DNA of 64,000 nucleotides. It comes from Dicyema japonicum (lineage: Eukaryota; Dicyemida; Rhombozoa; Dicyemidae). Below, one piece after another: positions 33,480 to 44,454 of the stretch (position 1 is its first letter; each line of letters opens with the position of its first letter). Position numbers and translations under genes: made by a program. The DNA lies in NCBI GenBank assembly GCA_011109175.1, contig RDEW01000016.1, positions 183,349-247,348 on the forward strand, written 5' to 3'. The notes under the pieces were generated by a model, which was given only the letters and a program-made list of their open reading frames with translations, made no database searches and was not told the origin of the DNA.

Positions 33480-34130
33480 ACATACATAGAATAACACAAC
33501 TATCATCCCATATGTATTTTCTGGCAAATCTTCCAAGTTCCTTTAATTTTAGGCAGAACACGAATATTTCATGTATCCGATAATTCCTTCGTGGTTCAGG
33601 ATTTTATGTTTCTAATATCTCTTTCGTCAGATATTGTTGAAAAAGGCGTCTTTTTCATGACCCATGAAGTTTCCATCGAAATAAGAACGAAATGATATTT
33701 CTCTCTGAGTCATTCGTACTTTTGGATTTTCCTGAACTCTGCCTTGTCTGCAGGCGAGTGTGTCGCAGTCAGCGATCTGGTCCCAGAAAATATGTCCGCA
33801 GATGTGTCGTTCCAAACGAGTGATTTATCATGAAAGTATGGAAGTAATGACATCCAATCGCTTCTGTTCAGCCTGAGGGTTCCAGTTGAGCAGGAAAACC
33901 CGTGACTCTGAGTGCCCGTAGGACAATGTCACTGAGGACTGCGTGGTGCGGTGCAAACCCACGCTCCGTCGGCTGACAGAGGATGTTGGCCTTTGGTGTC
34001 GGCGTCCCTCAACAACAGCAACAGTGTCGCTGCCAGTTCCTGTTGATCATCTCAATTGGCTAACGGCTTGATTATAAAGAAATGGTGGGAAAATAATGCT
34101 ATTGATCGGGAAACCCTATATCCAAAAAAT
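33480..34130 (-). mobile_element. REL-type LINE fragment inside the inverted duplication
   Basis: Minus strand: FHDKSLVWNDTSADIFSGTR, ADKAEFRKIQKYE, then FVLISMETSW. It is the counterpart of 57.83-58.33 kb (+), where the same block reads SGKSFVWNDASVDTFSGTRS. Both have frame breaks. Confidence 0.65.
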
Positions 34131-34383
34131 TTAAATTAAATAACCTACAGCATGCATGTTAAATTTGCCACTTTGATATGACAAACTTTGACCCTAAATC
34201 GACTTACCTATTGAACTATTCATTGAAATAATCTTCATCTCCAAAAGGACAAGTTATAATTTAATGATAATAGTGATTAAAGAAAAATAATTGAAAATTA
34301 ATATATTTTTAATTTTTATTTATATTAATTAATTAAAATGTTGATATATTCAGAAAAAATTGAAATTGGGTCAATTTTGAATT

Positions 34384-34647
34384 ATGGTTGACAACTCTAT
34401 GTGGAAATTGTGGCAAGCATACAAAGAAAAATATGGCAATAATAAATATTAATTTGTAGATTTTGAATTTGATAATACTGAAGATGAATATAGATTCAAT
34501 ATATTTTTCAAGAATGTGAGAAAAATAAACGATCATAACCACAAATACAAAAAGTGCGATATATCATATAAAATGATGATAAATCAGTTCACTCACTTAT
34601 CACGTGATGAGGCTCCGAAAGGATTAAAACATTTTTTTACAGATTAA
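34384..34647 (+). pseudogene. I29 propeptide-like inhibitor, dead copy A
   Basis: ATG frame WKLWQAYKEKYGNNKY, then a TAA at codon 23, then FVDFEFDN, EYRFNIFFKNVRKINDHNHK, MMINQFTHLSRDEAPKGLKH and the terminal TAA. Same length and motif order as the intact gene at 47253-46990. Only the one in-frame stop breaks it. Its 5' flank (34140-34380) is similar to the flank of the intact gene. Copy B at 57.15-57.41 kb is its partner in the inverted duplication. Confidence 0.75.
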
Positions 34648-34679
34648 TTTTATTTCTTTTCCTTTTGATGTTACTAATC

Positions 34680-35215
34680 CTTTAATAAAATGTCTTTATT
34701 TATTGACGACTGCCAAAAAGCAGCAAGCTTTACCTCTAACAATCGCCATTTAAGACTTCTGGAACAGCACACCGCTCCAGAGGATCTTCCAACTATGACG
34801 AGATTGCATTTTCGCCAAACTAAAGTCTCAAAGACAATTGGGACAAAACGGTCCCCAAATCCTGAACATTTAGTCATCTTACTCTGTTCGGAAGAGTCAG
34901 CAACAGGACAGTCTGAGTGTGAACTGGATGTCGTATTTGTCAGGTATCAACACAAGTAACATCATATACAAGAGAGTGTCCTTTGGCAAATGGGAAGATT
35001 GTCATAGTATCTGGTCCCCTCCCGTCCCTTTGATCAACTCCAACAGGTTCGATGATGGTAGGGGACAGAACAGCTTCCAAACCACGTTTAATGATTTCAT
35101 TTATGGTCGCATGACTTGGAAATTTTCCAGGACTCTTTTGCAAAAGAGAAGTGGATTCCTCTCGATCAATCTTCTTCCACATCGCCATCATTGAATGCGG
35201 AAGCTCTAATTTCAA
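34680..35215 (-). mobile_element. REL-type LINE fragment in the inverted duplication
   Basis: Minus strand: HATINEIIKRGLEAVLSPTI, IEPVGVDQRDGRGPDTMTIF, PFAKGHSLVYDVTCVDT (the RPDG..WD.TCVDT block with RGPDT), followed by eroded FGDRFVPIVFETL. Counterpart of 56.64-57.11 kb. Confidence 0.7.
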
Positions 35216-35229
35216 GCTAAGTACCGACG

Positions 35230-36010
35230 CCAGGGATTAAGCAGGCATCAATCAACAAGTTTAAAAGCCCTCAGCGCTCCTAGCCTTTGCACCGTCCGCC
35301 TTTTAACGAGGGCAGTGTGCTCCTGGAAGCTACACTTGGAGTTGAAAGTCAGTCCAAGGTAACTCGTCTGCCCAGCGACCTACATAGGTACCCCATAGAT
35401 GGTCACTTTAGGTATTATATTATTAGACCGCTTAGGGAGGTTAAAAACTAACAACCTACATTTTTCAGGCCTGAGCCTGAGTCCTCCTCTGCTCTCACAC
35501 CAGCGTATGATTTCATCGACGGCGACTTGCATGGTCCGACACTCCACATCTGGTCTCCACGAATAATCCCAGAGTACTATGTCATCAGCATAGACAGCCA
35601 TCTCCTTCCTCACATTGGCTGGGTAGGGAGCGTTGACAAATACACATTGAAGAGGGTTGGGCTTAAGACCGACCCTTGTGGAACTCCCTGGTTAGATCTA
35701 AACAAACTAGATCGCCAACCTTTATGCCTCACGTAGTTCATCCAGGTAATCTAAGAAGCTGGATAACCAACTTCTCAGCTCCAGGGGAATTCCTCCTTCG
35801 ACCAGGGTCATCCTCTATAGTCAAATCATCCTCTATAGTGGATACTCCGTATCTATCTTCCACCAACATGCTCTCCAACGTCTCTTGAAGACGACAGATA
35901 GAATTTACATCGATTGCGATAGCTCCTAAGAGAGAGTTATAAGACTTCGAAACGACACTGCCCCAAGCTGAAACTACAGGGAAGACTTTCACTGAAGGAT
36001 AGGAAGCTAC
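35230..36010 (-). mobile_element. Jockey-like LINE, RT palm fragment
   Basis: Minus strand reads NQGVPQGSVLSPTLFNVYLS (palm motif B), AVYADDIVLWDYSW (catalytic YADD), RPEKCRLLVFNLPKRSNN, VAGQTSYLGLTFNSKCSFQE and HTALVKRRTVQRLGALRAFK. Frame changes between blocks. Likely the same broad clade as the frame at 2895-3701, but it covers the part missing there. Confidence 0.75.
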
Positions 36011-36169
36011 AGACTTACCTATAGTCCACTGTTTTAGTGAACCCTAGAGAGCTTTACACTGGAGTACAGGAAGCAGAGTCCGGAAATACCATATGGGCAG
36101 AGGGCATTATACTATACACACTCGGAGCTTTTCCAGAGACCCAAATAGGACTTGCGTTTTTAGGACTCT

Positions 36170-36600
36170 GGTAATAGACAAATTTTTCCATCTTTTTTAC
36201 GTATCTGAATGTTCGCTTGATTTCGGAGATACATTGCTGACTCTTTGTATGGTGTTCAGCAAGTTGATCTCTCTTGGACCTCTCCTTTTCTCCATTACTA
36301 TTGACCACCTCATTTAAAGATTCAGCGCCTCTTAGTATTTGGACCTAGACAACGGAACAATTGGTGGGAACGACTCGATTATCGCCGCTTTGGAAATCGC
36401 TAGTCCTGCTCTGATCGACTTCGACCTGCAAGTAAGTAAAAGAAAGATCATAAATATTAGCTTTCCTTTGGGCGAGTTTCCATTGTCCAAACCCATCATG
36501 AGGGATTGTTTCCTAATGCGAGGATAGTCGAGTATTTTGGTACGGTTCTCCTTAGATGCCCTTTATTCCTGTCCGGGATGCAATAATATGAGGATAGTCG
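36170..36600 (+). mobile_element. REL-type LINE, RT palm fragment
   Basis: SLGPLLFSITIDHLI, then YLDLDNGTIGGNDSIIAALE. This is the QGDPLGPLLFS...WYLDDGT(I/L)GG arrangement of RTs that carry the RPDG...WD C-terminus. It suggests the many C-terminal fragments in this window come from a LINE of this type. Frame breaks follow. Confidence 0.6.
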
Positions 36601-38271
36601 TCCGGGTTCATAACGGAAAGGTTTTAAACTCTTGTCTTCTATATAAAAAATAACATTTTTGTTCTAAGACGCTTTTCGTACTACAAAGATCCCTTTGTTT
36701 CCATGAGCCTGATTCTCTCAAATCTCCGGAGGACCTCATAAGACTGAAGAAATCCTCAATATCAGATTTGACATCACTGGCTGGTCTCAAGGAAAGCTCA
36801 TAATGTTTGGGGGAATTGGTTTGAGGTCTACTGCCGATTTGGCCATTCCAATTTACCTGTCGTCCTCGGAAGCTGACAGTCATGAGAGCTATCGAGGACG
36901 CCGAGTTTGCTCCCTACTGGAACCCATCGGTCTTGATAAAGGGAAGGTTAGAGGGCGGATAGCGTAACGATAGACCCACAGAGTCAAGGGAGCTGTCTTG
37001 CTTAGGATACAACATCTAATGGAAATTTGCTCATGTCATCGTTGCGCAGGTATTGCAGCGAGCACTGCTAAAGATTTGAAAAGGAGGAAGTACTATGGCA
37101 TCGTGCATCGGTTAGTTTTCCAACCTATTTCTTGAGACGTCTGACGTTATTGGGACAGTTTATCAGGTTATGTACCAAGAATTAACGCGATTATGATAGG
37201 TAACTCCCATTACGTGATCAATGACTTCAGATATAAAGGAGACATTTCATAACAGCACCATAATAATTGATTACTACTAGTAAACCTTTCAACACCAATA
37301 AATGCGCAAAAGCACACGGAAAAAATATGCCGTAGGACAGCCCGTATGGAACCGACCTTACTCGAAAGCGACCCGCAGTGCAATGGGCGGCAATCGAATA
37401 GGCCTACTGCCTGATTGATAACAGCAGACCACGACCAGGTAAGTAAATATTTTTGGAATGAACTTCCACGGCAAAATTAACTACATCGGTGAAATATTGT
37501 TCCCAAAATAATGCTTTTAAAATCAGGTTATCTTATCTATTTCAAGTTTTGTATTATTTAAATATATTTTTGTATTTCAGTATATTTTCCAAAGTTTTTA
37601 AATTTATTAAAATGAATTATATTTTGCTTTCTCATCTTAGTGCTTCTGATTATATTCATTTTTGAGTGGCTGAGATAAAAATGTTTTAAAAAAGATATGG
37701 ATAATCAATCCATTGCAAAATTTACGAGGACTTTAACAAAATATTCGTTAAAAAAACTTTAGAAAGTATAATTATCTACCACAAACAGATCAAGGTCTCC
37801 GATGAAGATTTCATATCTGCTTATAACTAACTTTCGCCAATTATAATGTGGCGGAAGAGAATTGGCTAGCTCAGTATGGAGAAAGGGGTGAGGATTAGTT
37901 GGTGGTACATTCCTTTGAAAAGAAGATCGCTTACCACTGATTGAGATTGTTCATTAATATAATGTTTTTATGGTGTTTTGGATTAATAAATGTTATCCTG
38001 GATCATCTGAAAAAAAACCTCAATAAGTTTGTTGGTCGTATGTTGAGACGATAAGTACCTCTATATCGCCAATAACTTAATCTCCTCAAGATAGATGTAA
38101 CCTTTAGTTATTCTTCTCATGTGGATTGATAAAATTATTTAGTCAAGAACATGGAACATATGAAATTTCTGTACAAGGAAGCGTCGGATAGGCATGAGCT
38201 CTAAATTTGAATCTCATCTGGCACAAAATTTGGAGCAACTTGGATATGTCTGCCTTAAGGAAGAACAAGGG
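36601..38271. other. 1.7 kb of unassigned, repeat-like DNA
   Basis: A 91-codon minus-strand frame at 36883-36608 (MTVSFRGRQVNWNGQIG...) has no match. At 37310-37380 a basic plus-strand stretch RKSTRKKYAVGQPVWNRPYS resembles the tail after an integrase core. At 37925-37995 TTGAGATTGTTCATTAATAT...GGATTAATAAATGTTATCC looks like another LINE 3' end. Confidence 0.35.
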
Positions 38272-38424
38272 TACATCTAACCTCTGTTTTTGGAACACCA
38301 AAAACACCTAGAGGTTGTTCCAAAAATAGAGGTTACTCCAAAAATCGTACAAAAATTTGTTATTATAAGTTTAAAGTAATCAGTAATTTTTTTTCCATAA
38401 CCATATTTAAATTTTAATTTGCGC

Positions 38425-38530
38425 ATGAAAATTTTTTTAAAATCATAAAAATCTTTAAGACATCCGGCAACATATTTAAAATGTTTTCTATGGCAGTTTA
38501 TGTTATCAATGGCTGTTCTTATAGTTACAT
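38425..38530 (+). repeat. Long target-site duplication, left copy
   Basis: 106 bp from ATGAAAATTTTTTTAAAATC to GTTCTTATAGTTACAT, repeated at 41579-41685 with about 4 small differences. It is Tigger sequence directly abutting both ends of the LINE. Confidence 0.85.
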
Positions 38531-41500
38531 CATTTTGGTGAGGTGGTGACGTGCCTCGTTTCTTCTCTGTACAACGGTTAAGAAAAATGTCTGAAAAACA
38601 CTCATCATACAATCGAGAACTCAGGCTAATGACGTTCAACGTACGTGGAATATCGAAAGATTGGACAAGGAAAGTACTTTGTGACGATCTCGAGAAATAC
38701 AAAATATCTATTGGCTGCCTACAAGAGACGAAAATCGAAAATGGACGCGATGAGACATGGAACAACTACCGACTGATTCTCTTCCCAACTGAATGCAAGC
38801 ACTACGGAATGGGATTTGCCCTACACGTGGATTACCTCAAAAAATTACATCGCTTTGGAGAGTCAACGACCGAATATGTGTCTTACAAGTCAAACTAAAT
38901 GAACTATGCCCGTCCAAGAGTCTACTAACCGTCATAAATGTCTATGCACCACACTGTGGACGAGTAATCAAGAACCCCAGTGAACTCGGGGAATTCTACT
39001 CAGAACTATCAAGCACATACTCTAACAATGCTTCCTCGTCTCTTGTCTTTGTTGCGGGAGATATGAATGCAAAGGCCGGAATGCGAATGGGGCCCGATGA
39101 ATCCTCTATTGGAAGACACGGGCGCGGAAGGAGAAATGCATCTGGAGCCTCTCTGGTAAACTTCTGCGAGGCAATAGCCTTTTCCTGTGCAACACGGCCT
39201 TTACGCACTCAGCTTGCCACAAGACGACGTGGCACGGACAAAGAAAAAACTCTGTCGGAGAGACCGTGAATATATATAATCAAATCGATTACATTATCTG
39301 CCGAAAGTCTGATAAACACCTGATAAATGATGCACGTTCCTACCAGGGAACAACAACCGACAGCGACCACAGGATCGTCATTGCAAAACTTTGTGTAAAA
39401 AAGCACCTGACTGGGAAAAAATACATTGAAAACGCGAAGAAGGCGAGACAAAGACCCAATATATACTTTCAGACAGAAAAATTGTGGTTAGAGCCAACTT
39501 GTAGAGCTAAATATCACGAACAAATCGAGACTCTTATGGTGAAAACCGCACCGGAATCATCAGTACGAACTCTGTGGGATCAAACAAAACAGGCAATCTC
39601 CAAGTCGGCCAAAATATGCCTTGGAGTCCGAAATCATCACGCCCTAAAATTGGATCACCACCCGAACGTGCCAAATATGGCAAAGCATTGCAGAGAGCTA
39701 CGACTAAAAGCGGCAAACACGTCAGACGAGAGTAAAAAAAAGAGCTTAATATCCAACAAAGGGAACTAAAGTGGAAAATCAAAAAGATGAACAGAAAACA
39801 TTCACGGGAAATTATTACATCCCTATTAAAAGATGTGGAATGCTAAAAGACAATTCAAGGATGTATGCGGCTTTGCGGCTGCTGCGGACAAAGAAAGGAC
39901 AAAACATCCTTCACATCAAAGACAAAGATGGAAAATTCGTGGGTAACCCGAAAGAAAAAGCAGAATTGATTGCACGACACTTCGAAACACTGTTGAATAA
40001 AGAAAATAATGACTTTCCCCCTTTCCAAGGAAAAGCAAAGGCGCTAAAAATCCCAATCACAGTGGAAGAGGTGGAATTAGCGATAAATAAACTGAAGAAC
40101 AACAAGAGTGCTGGGCCGGACAACATAAGCCCTGAGCTCCTAAAATATGGGCCAAAAAAACTTAGCGACACAATTGCAAAAACCCTAAATGCCGTCTTTG
40201 AAACTAATACCGATCTAGGACTTGGAAATGGATTATTAATACCCATACAAAAACCGAACAAATCAAAAGGACCAGTAGAAAATCTCCGCCCGATAATACT
40301 TCTGAATTCGATACGCAAGGTGCTGGCAAACATTGCACTAAGCCGGATAAAGGGTATGGCGAATCTATACCTACCAGCAAGTCAAAGTGGGTTCCGAGAA
40401 GGGAGGTCTACGGCAGACATTGTATGGAGCCACAGATGGCGCTGCGCAACGCACCAAAGATTCAAGAGCGCAACAACCGTGTTGGGAATAGATCTCTCCA
40501 GAGCTTTCGACTCAATAAACAGACAGAAACTGATGAATGTGCTTGAGCAAATATTGGATGAATCGTCGGTTAGGATAATCAGACTACTACTTGCGAACAC
40601 AAGACTATCTGTGAGGACAGAAGGAGCAACTTCCCGCAGTTTCAAAACAACGATTGGGACACCCCAGGGTGATTCCCTCTCCCCTTTACTATTCACCATA
40701 TACCTTGAATCTGCACTCCGCGACCTCCGTAAATGCTATATAGGAGACATAGAAGAGACATCTTATGCGGATGATGTGGATTTTGTATCACGGGATGTGA
40801 CCGCACTCCAACACCTGCTAGAAAATGCACCTGCGGAGCTTGAGAAATGGTTTCTCAGCGTAAATGTTAACAAAACTGAAATTACGGAAATCAAAAGAGA
40901 AGACGATATTACTCATGAAAGATGGAGACGTACTAATAAGCTCGGCTCTCTACTAGGAGACGCTGAAGATGTACTAGGAGGAAAACACTGGCAAATGCGG
41001 CAATGGCTAAACTGAAGAAAGGATGGCTAAGGGCCAAAGGACTTGGAATTGACATCAGATGCAGGCTTTACAACGCGTTTGTGAAACCGATCCTACTGTA
41101 TAACGCTGGGACATGGGGAAGTTCCTTCAACGAACTATTGAAACTGGATTCGTTCCATAGAAGGCAACTAAGAAGCTTACTCGGAATGGAGTGGCCACGT
41201 AGAATATCAACCACTGGTATCTACAACAAGTGTATGTGTTCTTACATCAGCAAGGATGTGATAGATGCCCGGTGGAGGCTATTTGGGCATATACTAAGAA
41301 TGAACCCGGACGCACCCGCTAACAAAGCGATGGAAGATTACTTTGACAGATGCGAAAAACCCTTCCCCGGACGACCTAATCGACACTTCCGACAGCCCTA
41401 AACAAAGACTTAAATCGTGTGAGAAAAAATTTAAAGACAGGAGACGACCTGGACGAATTGAGATCACTCGCATTCGACAGAGGAAGATGGAAAAGACTAA

Positions 41501-41578
41501 CTATAAATATTGTTTCTTTGAGTGTTGCACATGCGGGGCTATAATCATTATGGCTTTCGTGAAAGTGCTTTAATAATA
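38531..41578 (+). mobile_element. APE-type LINE, nearly full length (3.05 kb)
   Basis: One insertion with a 5' leader of about 56 bp, a single long reading frame with a few frame breaks, and a 3' tail GCACATGCGGGGCTATAATC, ATTATGGCTTTCGTGAAAGT-GC, TTTAATAATAA. 3' fragments of the same family lie at 4.95, 14.4, 18.3 and 54.7 kb. The boundaries are set by the 107-bp direct repeat on each side. Confidence 0.85.
38551..41401 (+). pseudogene. LINE ORF: APE endonuclease plus reverse transcriptase, frameshifted
   Basis: ATG at 38587. The first block is an APE-type endonuclease: RELRLMTFNVRGISKDWTRK, CLQETKIENGRDETWNNYRL, after a shift at about 38890 LLTVINVYAPH, VFVAGDMNAKAGM, and after another shift IDYIICR and TTDSDHRIVIAKL (the catalytic SDH). 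Then the RT: LKNNKSAGPDNISPELLKYG, ENLRPIILLNSIRKVLANIA, ASQSGFREGRSTADIVW, TTVLGIDLSRAFDSINRQKL, TTIGTPQGDSLSPLLFTIYL, SYADDVDFVSRD (catalytic Asp pair intact). The C-terminal part (41003-41401) holds RLYNAFVKPILLYNAGTWGS and FGHILRMNPDAPANKAMEDY. Three or four frame breaks, near 38890, 39265, 39770 and 41000. Relatively young. Confidence 0.9.
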
Positions 41579-41685
41579 ATGAAAATTTTTTAAAAATCAT
41601 AAAAATTTTTAAGACAATCCGGCAACATATTTAAAATGTTTTCTATGGCTGTTTATGTTATCAATGGCTGTTCTTATAGTTACAT
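41579..41685 (+). repeat. Long target-site duplication, right copy
   Basis: Partner of 38425-38530. Differences include one T fewer in the T run, C to T after CATAAAAAT, an extra A in GACAATCC, and GGCA to GGCT. Confidence 0.85.
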
Positions 41686-42829
41686 ATTCAGCCTCAATTC
41701 CATTATAAATTTTTTCTCTGACTCAGGGTCATTTTTTTTCCAAAACATATTCGATAGCTTTTTCAATTTTTTTCATTGATGAAGTGACCATTAAGATCCT
41801 CGGATTGGTGTTCGCTACACACTTTTTCCCAACAAATAATAATTTCTGATGAAACCTCCTTCAATGCATCAGAAATCAATAATAGCACTTGAAGTAAATT
41901 TCTCTTCTTTAGGGACTCAATAAAAAATTTTTGATCGTCAGTGAAAAATAAAAAATCTATTAAAGATGTAGAATAGTGCTCCTTGAAAAATTTGATAGTT
42001 CCACAATCCAGTGGCTGAAGTATAGGGGTTGTATTTTTTGGTAAAAAAATAATTCTATGTTAGAGAATTCCAGATTATTATGAAACCCAGCATTGTCCGA
42101 TAGCAGAATAATTTTTTTTGTGATAAAAAATGTTCATTAATCCTATGAAGCCAACATCTAGACACATCTTTTGTCATCCATGCATTTTTGGATGAGGAAT
42201 AGACAACATTATGGATCGACGGGAGGAAACTCTTGAAGCACCTTGGATTACAAAACTTTCCAATAATTAAAGGGTCTAACTTTTCTCATGTATAGCTGCA
42301 GCAGAGATAGACAGATTTTCTTTGCTTTGCTTGAAACCAAATGATTCACCATTGTTTTGAATAAAAGATTTTTTGGACTAGGTCTGAAAAAAATGAACAA
42401 AAATCTGCACGTGATTTAAAAATTAATTGTAGTAAAATATAGAAACTGTAAAATTTAATTTTAAAGTAAAATAATTGTAAGAGTTCCAAAACGAGGTCTT
42501 TATGTAAGGATTTTATTAATTTTCTAATAAATTTTTCGAAGTGTTCCAAATCCCGAGGGTGTATCAAAAACAGAGATGTTCCACCCTCGAGGTCCGTTCC
42601 AAATAGAGGCTAGACTGTATTATTAGTTAGATTAGTAATTCTTGAACGTTCTTTATAATAATTAAAGTACTTATAAATTTATGGTACGGCAAACTCAAGT
42701 ACTTATAATTTTATGGGAAACAGAGAATTTTCAACTAATTAACTCTACGCCTTCGCCATTCGGTCGTCCTAATAATTGCCTAATTTTCATTATCTCAAAA
42801 AATTTATTAACAATAAAATATTATTTATT

Positions 42830-42950
42830 AACTATGTGGGAGAGCGGCTGCTGACATCACGGAGTAAGCGTTTCCGCGAAAAACTGCGATACCAATTCTT
42901 TGCCTCAGCCAGATCATTTAAAAATAATTGTTTTCCTTAAAAAATTAACT
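42830..42950 (-). mobile_element. REL-type LINE, last codons
   Basis: Minus strand MIWLRQRIGIAVFRGNAYSV followed by MSAAALPHS: the terminal LRQRI..A..RGNAYSV block of the family. Confidence 0.6.
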
Positions 42951-42954
42951 TAAC

Positions 42955-43192
42955 AGAGAATTTTCAACCCTACATCCACTCTCTTGCCGACGAAGTGCTG
43001 CCCTCAATGACATCATTTTTCGAGCCTTCAAGGCTGCGGAAAATTCCGGCCCAATTAGAACCATTGGGTTTACACAGAGGCGACGGGAAAAGGCCGGATG
43101 GAATGACGTTATTCCCATACTCCCACGGAAAATCACTCGTCTGGACGCATTTATATCTTCATTATTTATGTCGTTTAAAATTCCTAATTCCA
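42955..43192 (+). mobile_element. REL-type LINE, endonuclease-like block
   Basis: [17 protein letters not shown], then [32 protein letters not shown]. This is the clearest GDGKRPDG...GKSLVW sequence in the window. It points opposite to the C-terminal fragment just before it, so these are two separate pieces. Confidence 0.7.
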
Positions 43193-43580
43193 ATATTTTT
43201 TGTTAATATTTTGTCCTAGGAACATGCAGCAATTTATTTGTGCGTTTGGAAATGACTTTTGAAAAGAGTTTATTGCTCCTATTTCAAAATCTGAGCCAAT
43301 AAATCTTGGTTCTAAATCCGGAATGAGACGTTTAATTATTTAAAGCATTGTGTCATATTTATTTTCAGTTTTTGATGTTAAAAAGACAGAATATTATTGG
43401 AATTACATGGTGATTAATTATTACCGATGTTGTAAATAACTGCTTCCAAAGAAGCTTTATGTCCTCCCGTATTAAGGCTCTCTTAACAAATTCACTCCTT
43501 GGAAGATGATTATGTTGCTTCAGACTCCAAACTTCATCACACGATTGAATGGTTTTTACAGAAATTTCCATCACGTTCTA
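43193..43580 (-). mobile_element. MULE-type transposase fragment
   Basis: Minus strand from an ATG at 43571: MEISVKTIQSCDEVWSLKQH, LLWKQLFTTSVI, INHHVIPIIFCLFNIKN, one stop, then [43 protein letters not shown]. The pattern (IP..F.L..N K...Y...L, then DFE.AAIN....FP...I..C.FH) is typical of the MULE domain of Mutator-like transposases. The catalytic DFE is present. Short and broken. Confidence 0.7.
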
Positions 43581-43754
43581 AACTTCTATTTCCCACTTGG
43601 TTAACGAGAAACGGCACGCAATAGTGAATCAATTAGTTAAATTATTAAAAAGTTTTATTATAATAAAAGAAATTAAAAGAAATAATAACTCATTAAATTT
43701 AGTTTTGATAAAAATAATTAATTTTTATTCCGAAGTCCTTAATATCTTAAAATC

Positions 43755-44155
43755 ATAGGATTTGGAGGACCTTGGTAAAATGTTCCACTTAGCCATAAAA
43801 CCCTTAAAATCAATTTTTACAAGATTTAAAAAGACGACTTTATTTACCTAAAGATGTCGAGGACCTTAGTAAAATCAATTTTTATAAAAAATTAAAAAAG
43901 ATGACTTTTTTACCTAAAATGTCGAGGACTTTGGTAAAATGTTCCACTTACCCATAAAACCCCTTAAAATCAAATTTTTACAAGATTTAAAAAAGATGAT
44001 TTTTTTACCTAAAGATGTCGAGGACCTTGGTAAAATCAATTTTTACAAGATTTAAAAAAGATGATTTTTTACCTAAAGATGTCGAGGACCTTGGTAAAAT
44101 CAATTTTTACAAAATTTAAAAAAGATGATTTTTTTACCTAAAAATGTCGTGTCGC
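43755..44155 (+). repeat. Minisatellite with about 67-bp and longer units
   Basis: Six imperfect units with TTTACCTAAAGATGTCGAGGACCTTGGTAAAATC (seen as two blocks) and AATTTTTACAAGATTTAAAAAAGATGA. Two units carry an extra insert GTTCCACTTA(G/C)CCATAAAACCC, so unit length alternates between about 67 and about 107 bp. Confidence 0.85.
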
Positions 44156-44161
44156 TAAAAT

Positions 44162-44443
44162 CTCGTGATGTTTATGGATGAACTTATCCAAAACCTGAAA
44201 AAATTAATTAGAGGCCATTTTGAATGGACACGCTATATACTCCGAATAATTAATTTCTCCAAGGAAACGATAATATATCTGCCTAGAATGGTAATTCCGA
44301 AAGAACCAATCACGCTCCCAAAGATCCCCAATCTTGACGAGATTTCATTTCCAATCTGTTCAACTAACTTTAAATATAAAATAATTCCATTTATATTTCT
44401 GAATCAAAAATGTTACTCAACTTGCTATGAATATCTGGGTTAG
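44162..44443 (+). CDS. Unidentified open frame, 92-93 residues
   Basis: ATG (44165 or 44168) opens MMFMDELIQNLKKLIRGHFE, with later TIIYLPRMVIPKEPITLPKI and ICSTNFKYKIIPFIFL. It starts at the very edge of the minisatellite and ends 11 bp before a hAT element. No family recognised. Proline- and isoleucine-rich centre, no signal peptide. Confidence 0.3.
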   Translation, partial: LVMFMDELIQNLKKLIRGHFEWTRYILRIINFSKETIIYLPRMVIPKEPITLPKIPNLDEISFPICSTNFKYKIIPFIFLNQKCYSTCYEYLG

Positions 44444-44454
44444 TTAATTTAGAA

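Larger units (their letters stand above)
38274..42617 (-). mobile_element. Tigger/pogo-like DNA transposon, split by a LINE
   Basis: Terminal inverted repeats: left CATCTAACCTCTGTTTTTGG (38274), right, on the minus strand, CAGTCTAGCCTCTATTTGGA (42617), each flanked by TA (38272-38273, 42618-42619). The minus strand at 42360-41690 encodes a broken DDE domain: ESFGFKQSKENL, EKLDPLIIGKF, PRCFKSFLPVD, AWMTKDVS, ILLSDNAGFHNNLEFSNIEL (second Asp block), LPKNTTPILQPLDCGTIKFF. The DNA-binding N-terminus is missing, so an internal deletion preceded the LINE insertion at 38531-41578. Confidence 0.8.

Noticed and set aside
38277-38765. 162-codon minus-strand open frame
   Set aside because: It spans the Tigger end, the target duplication and the antisense of the LINE endonuclease; no family match.
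43755-44155. CRISPR-like array
   Set aside because: The repeats are long, imperfect and directly adjoining, without unique spacers, in a eukaryotic context; a minisatellite explains it.
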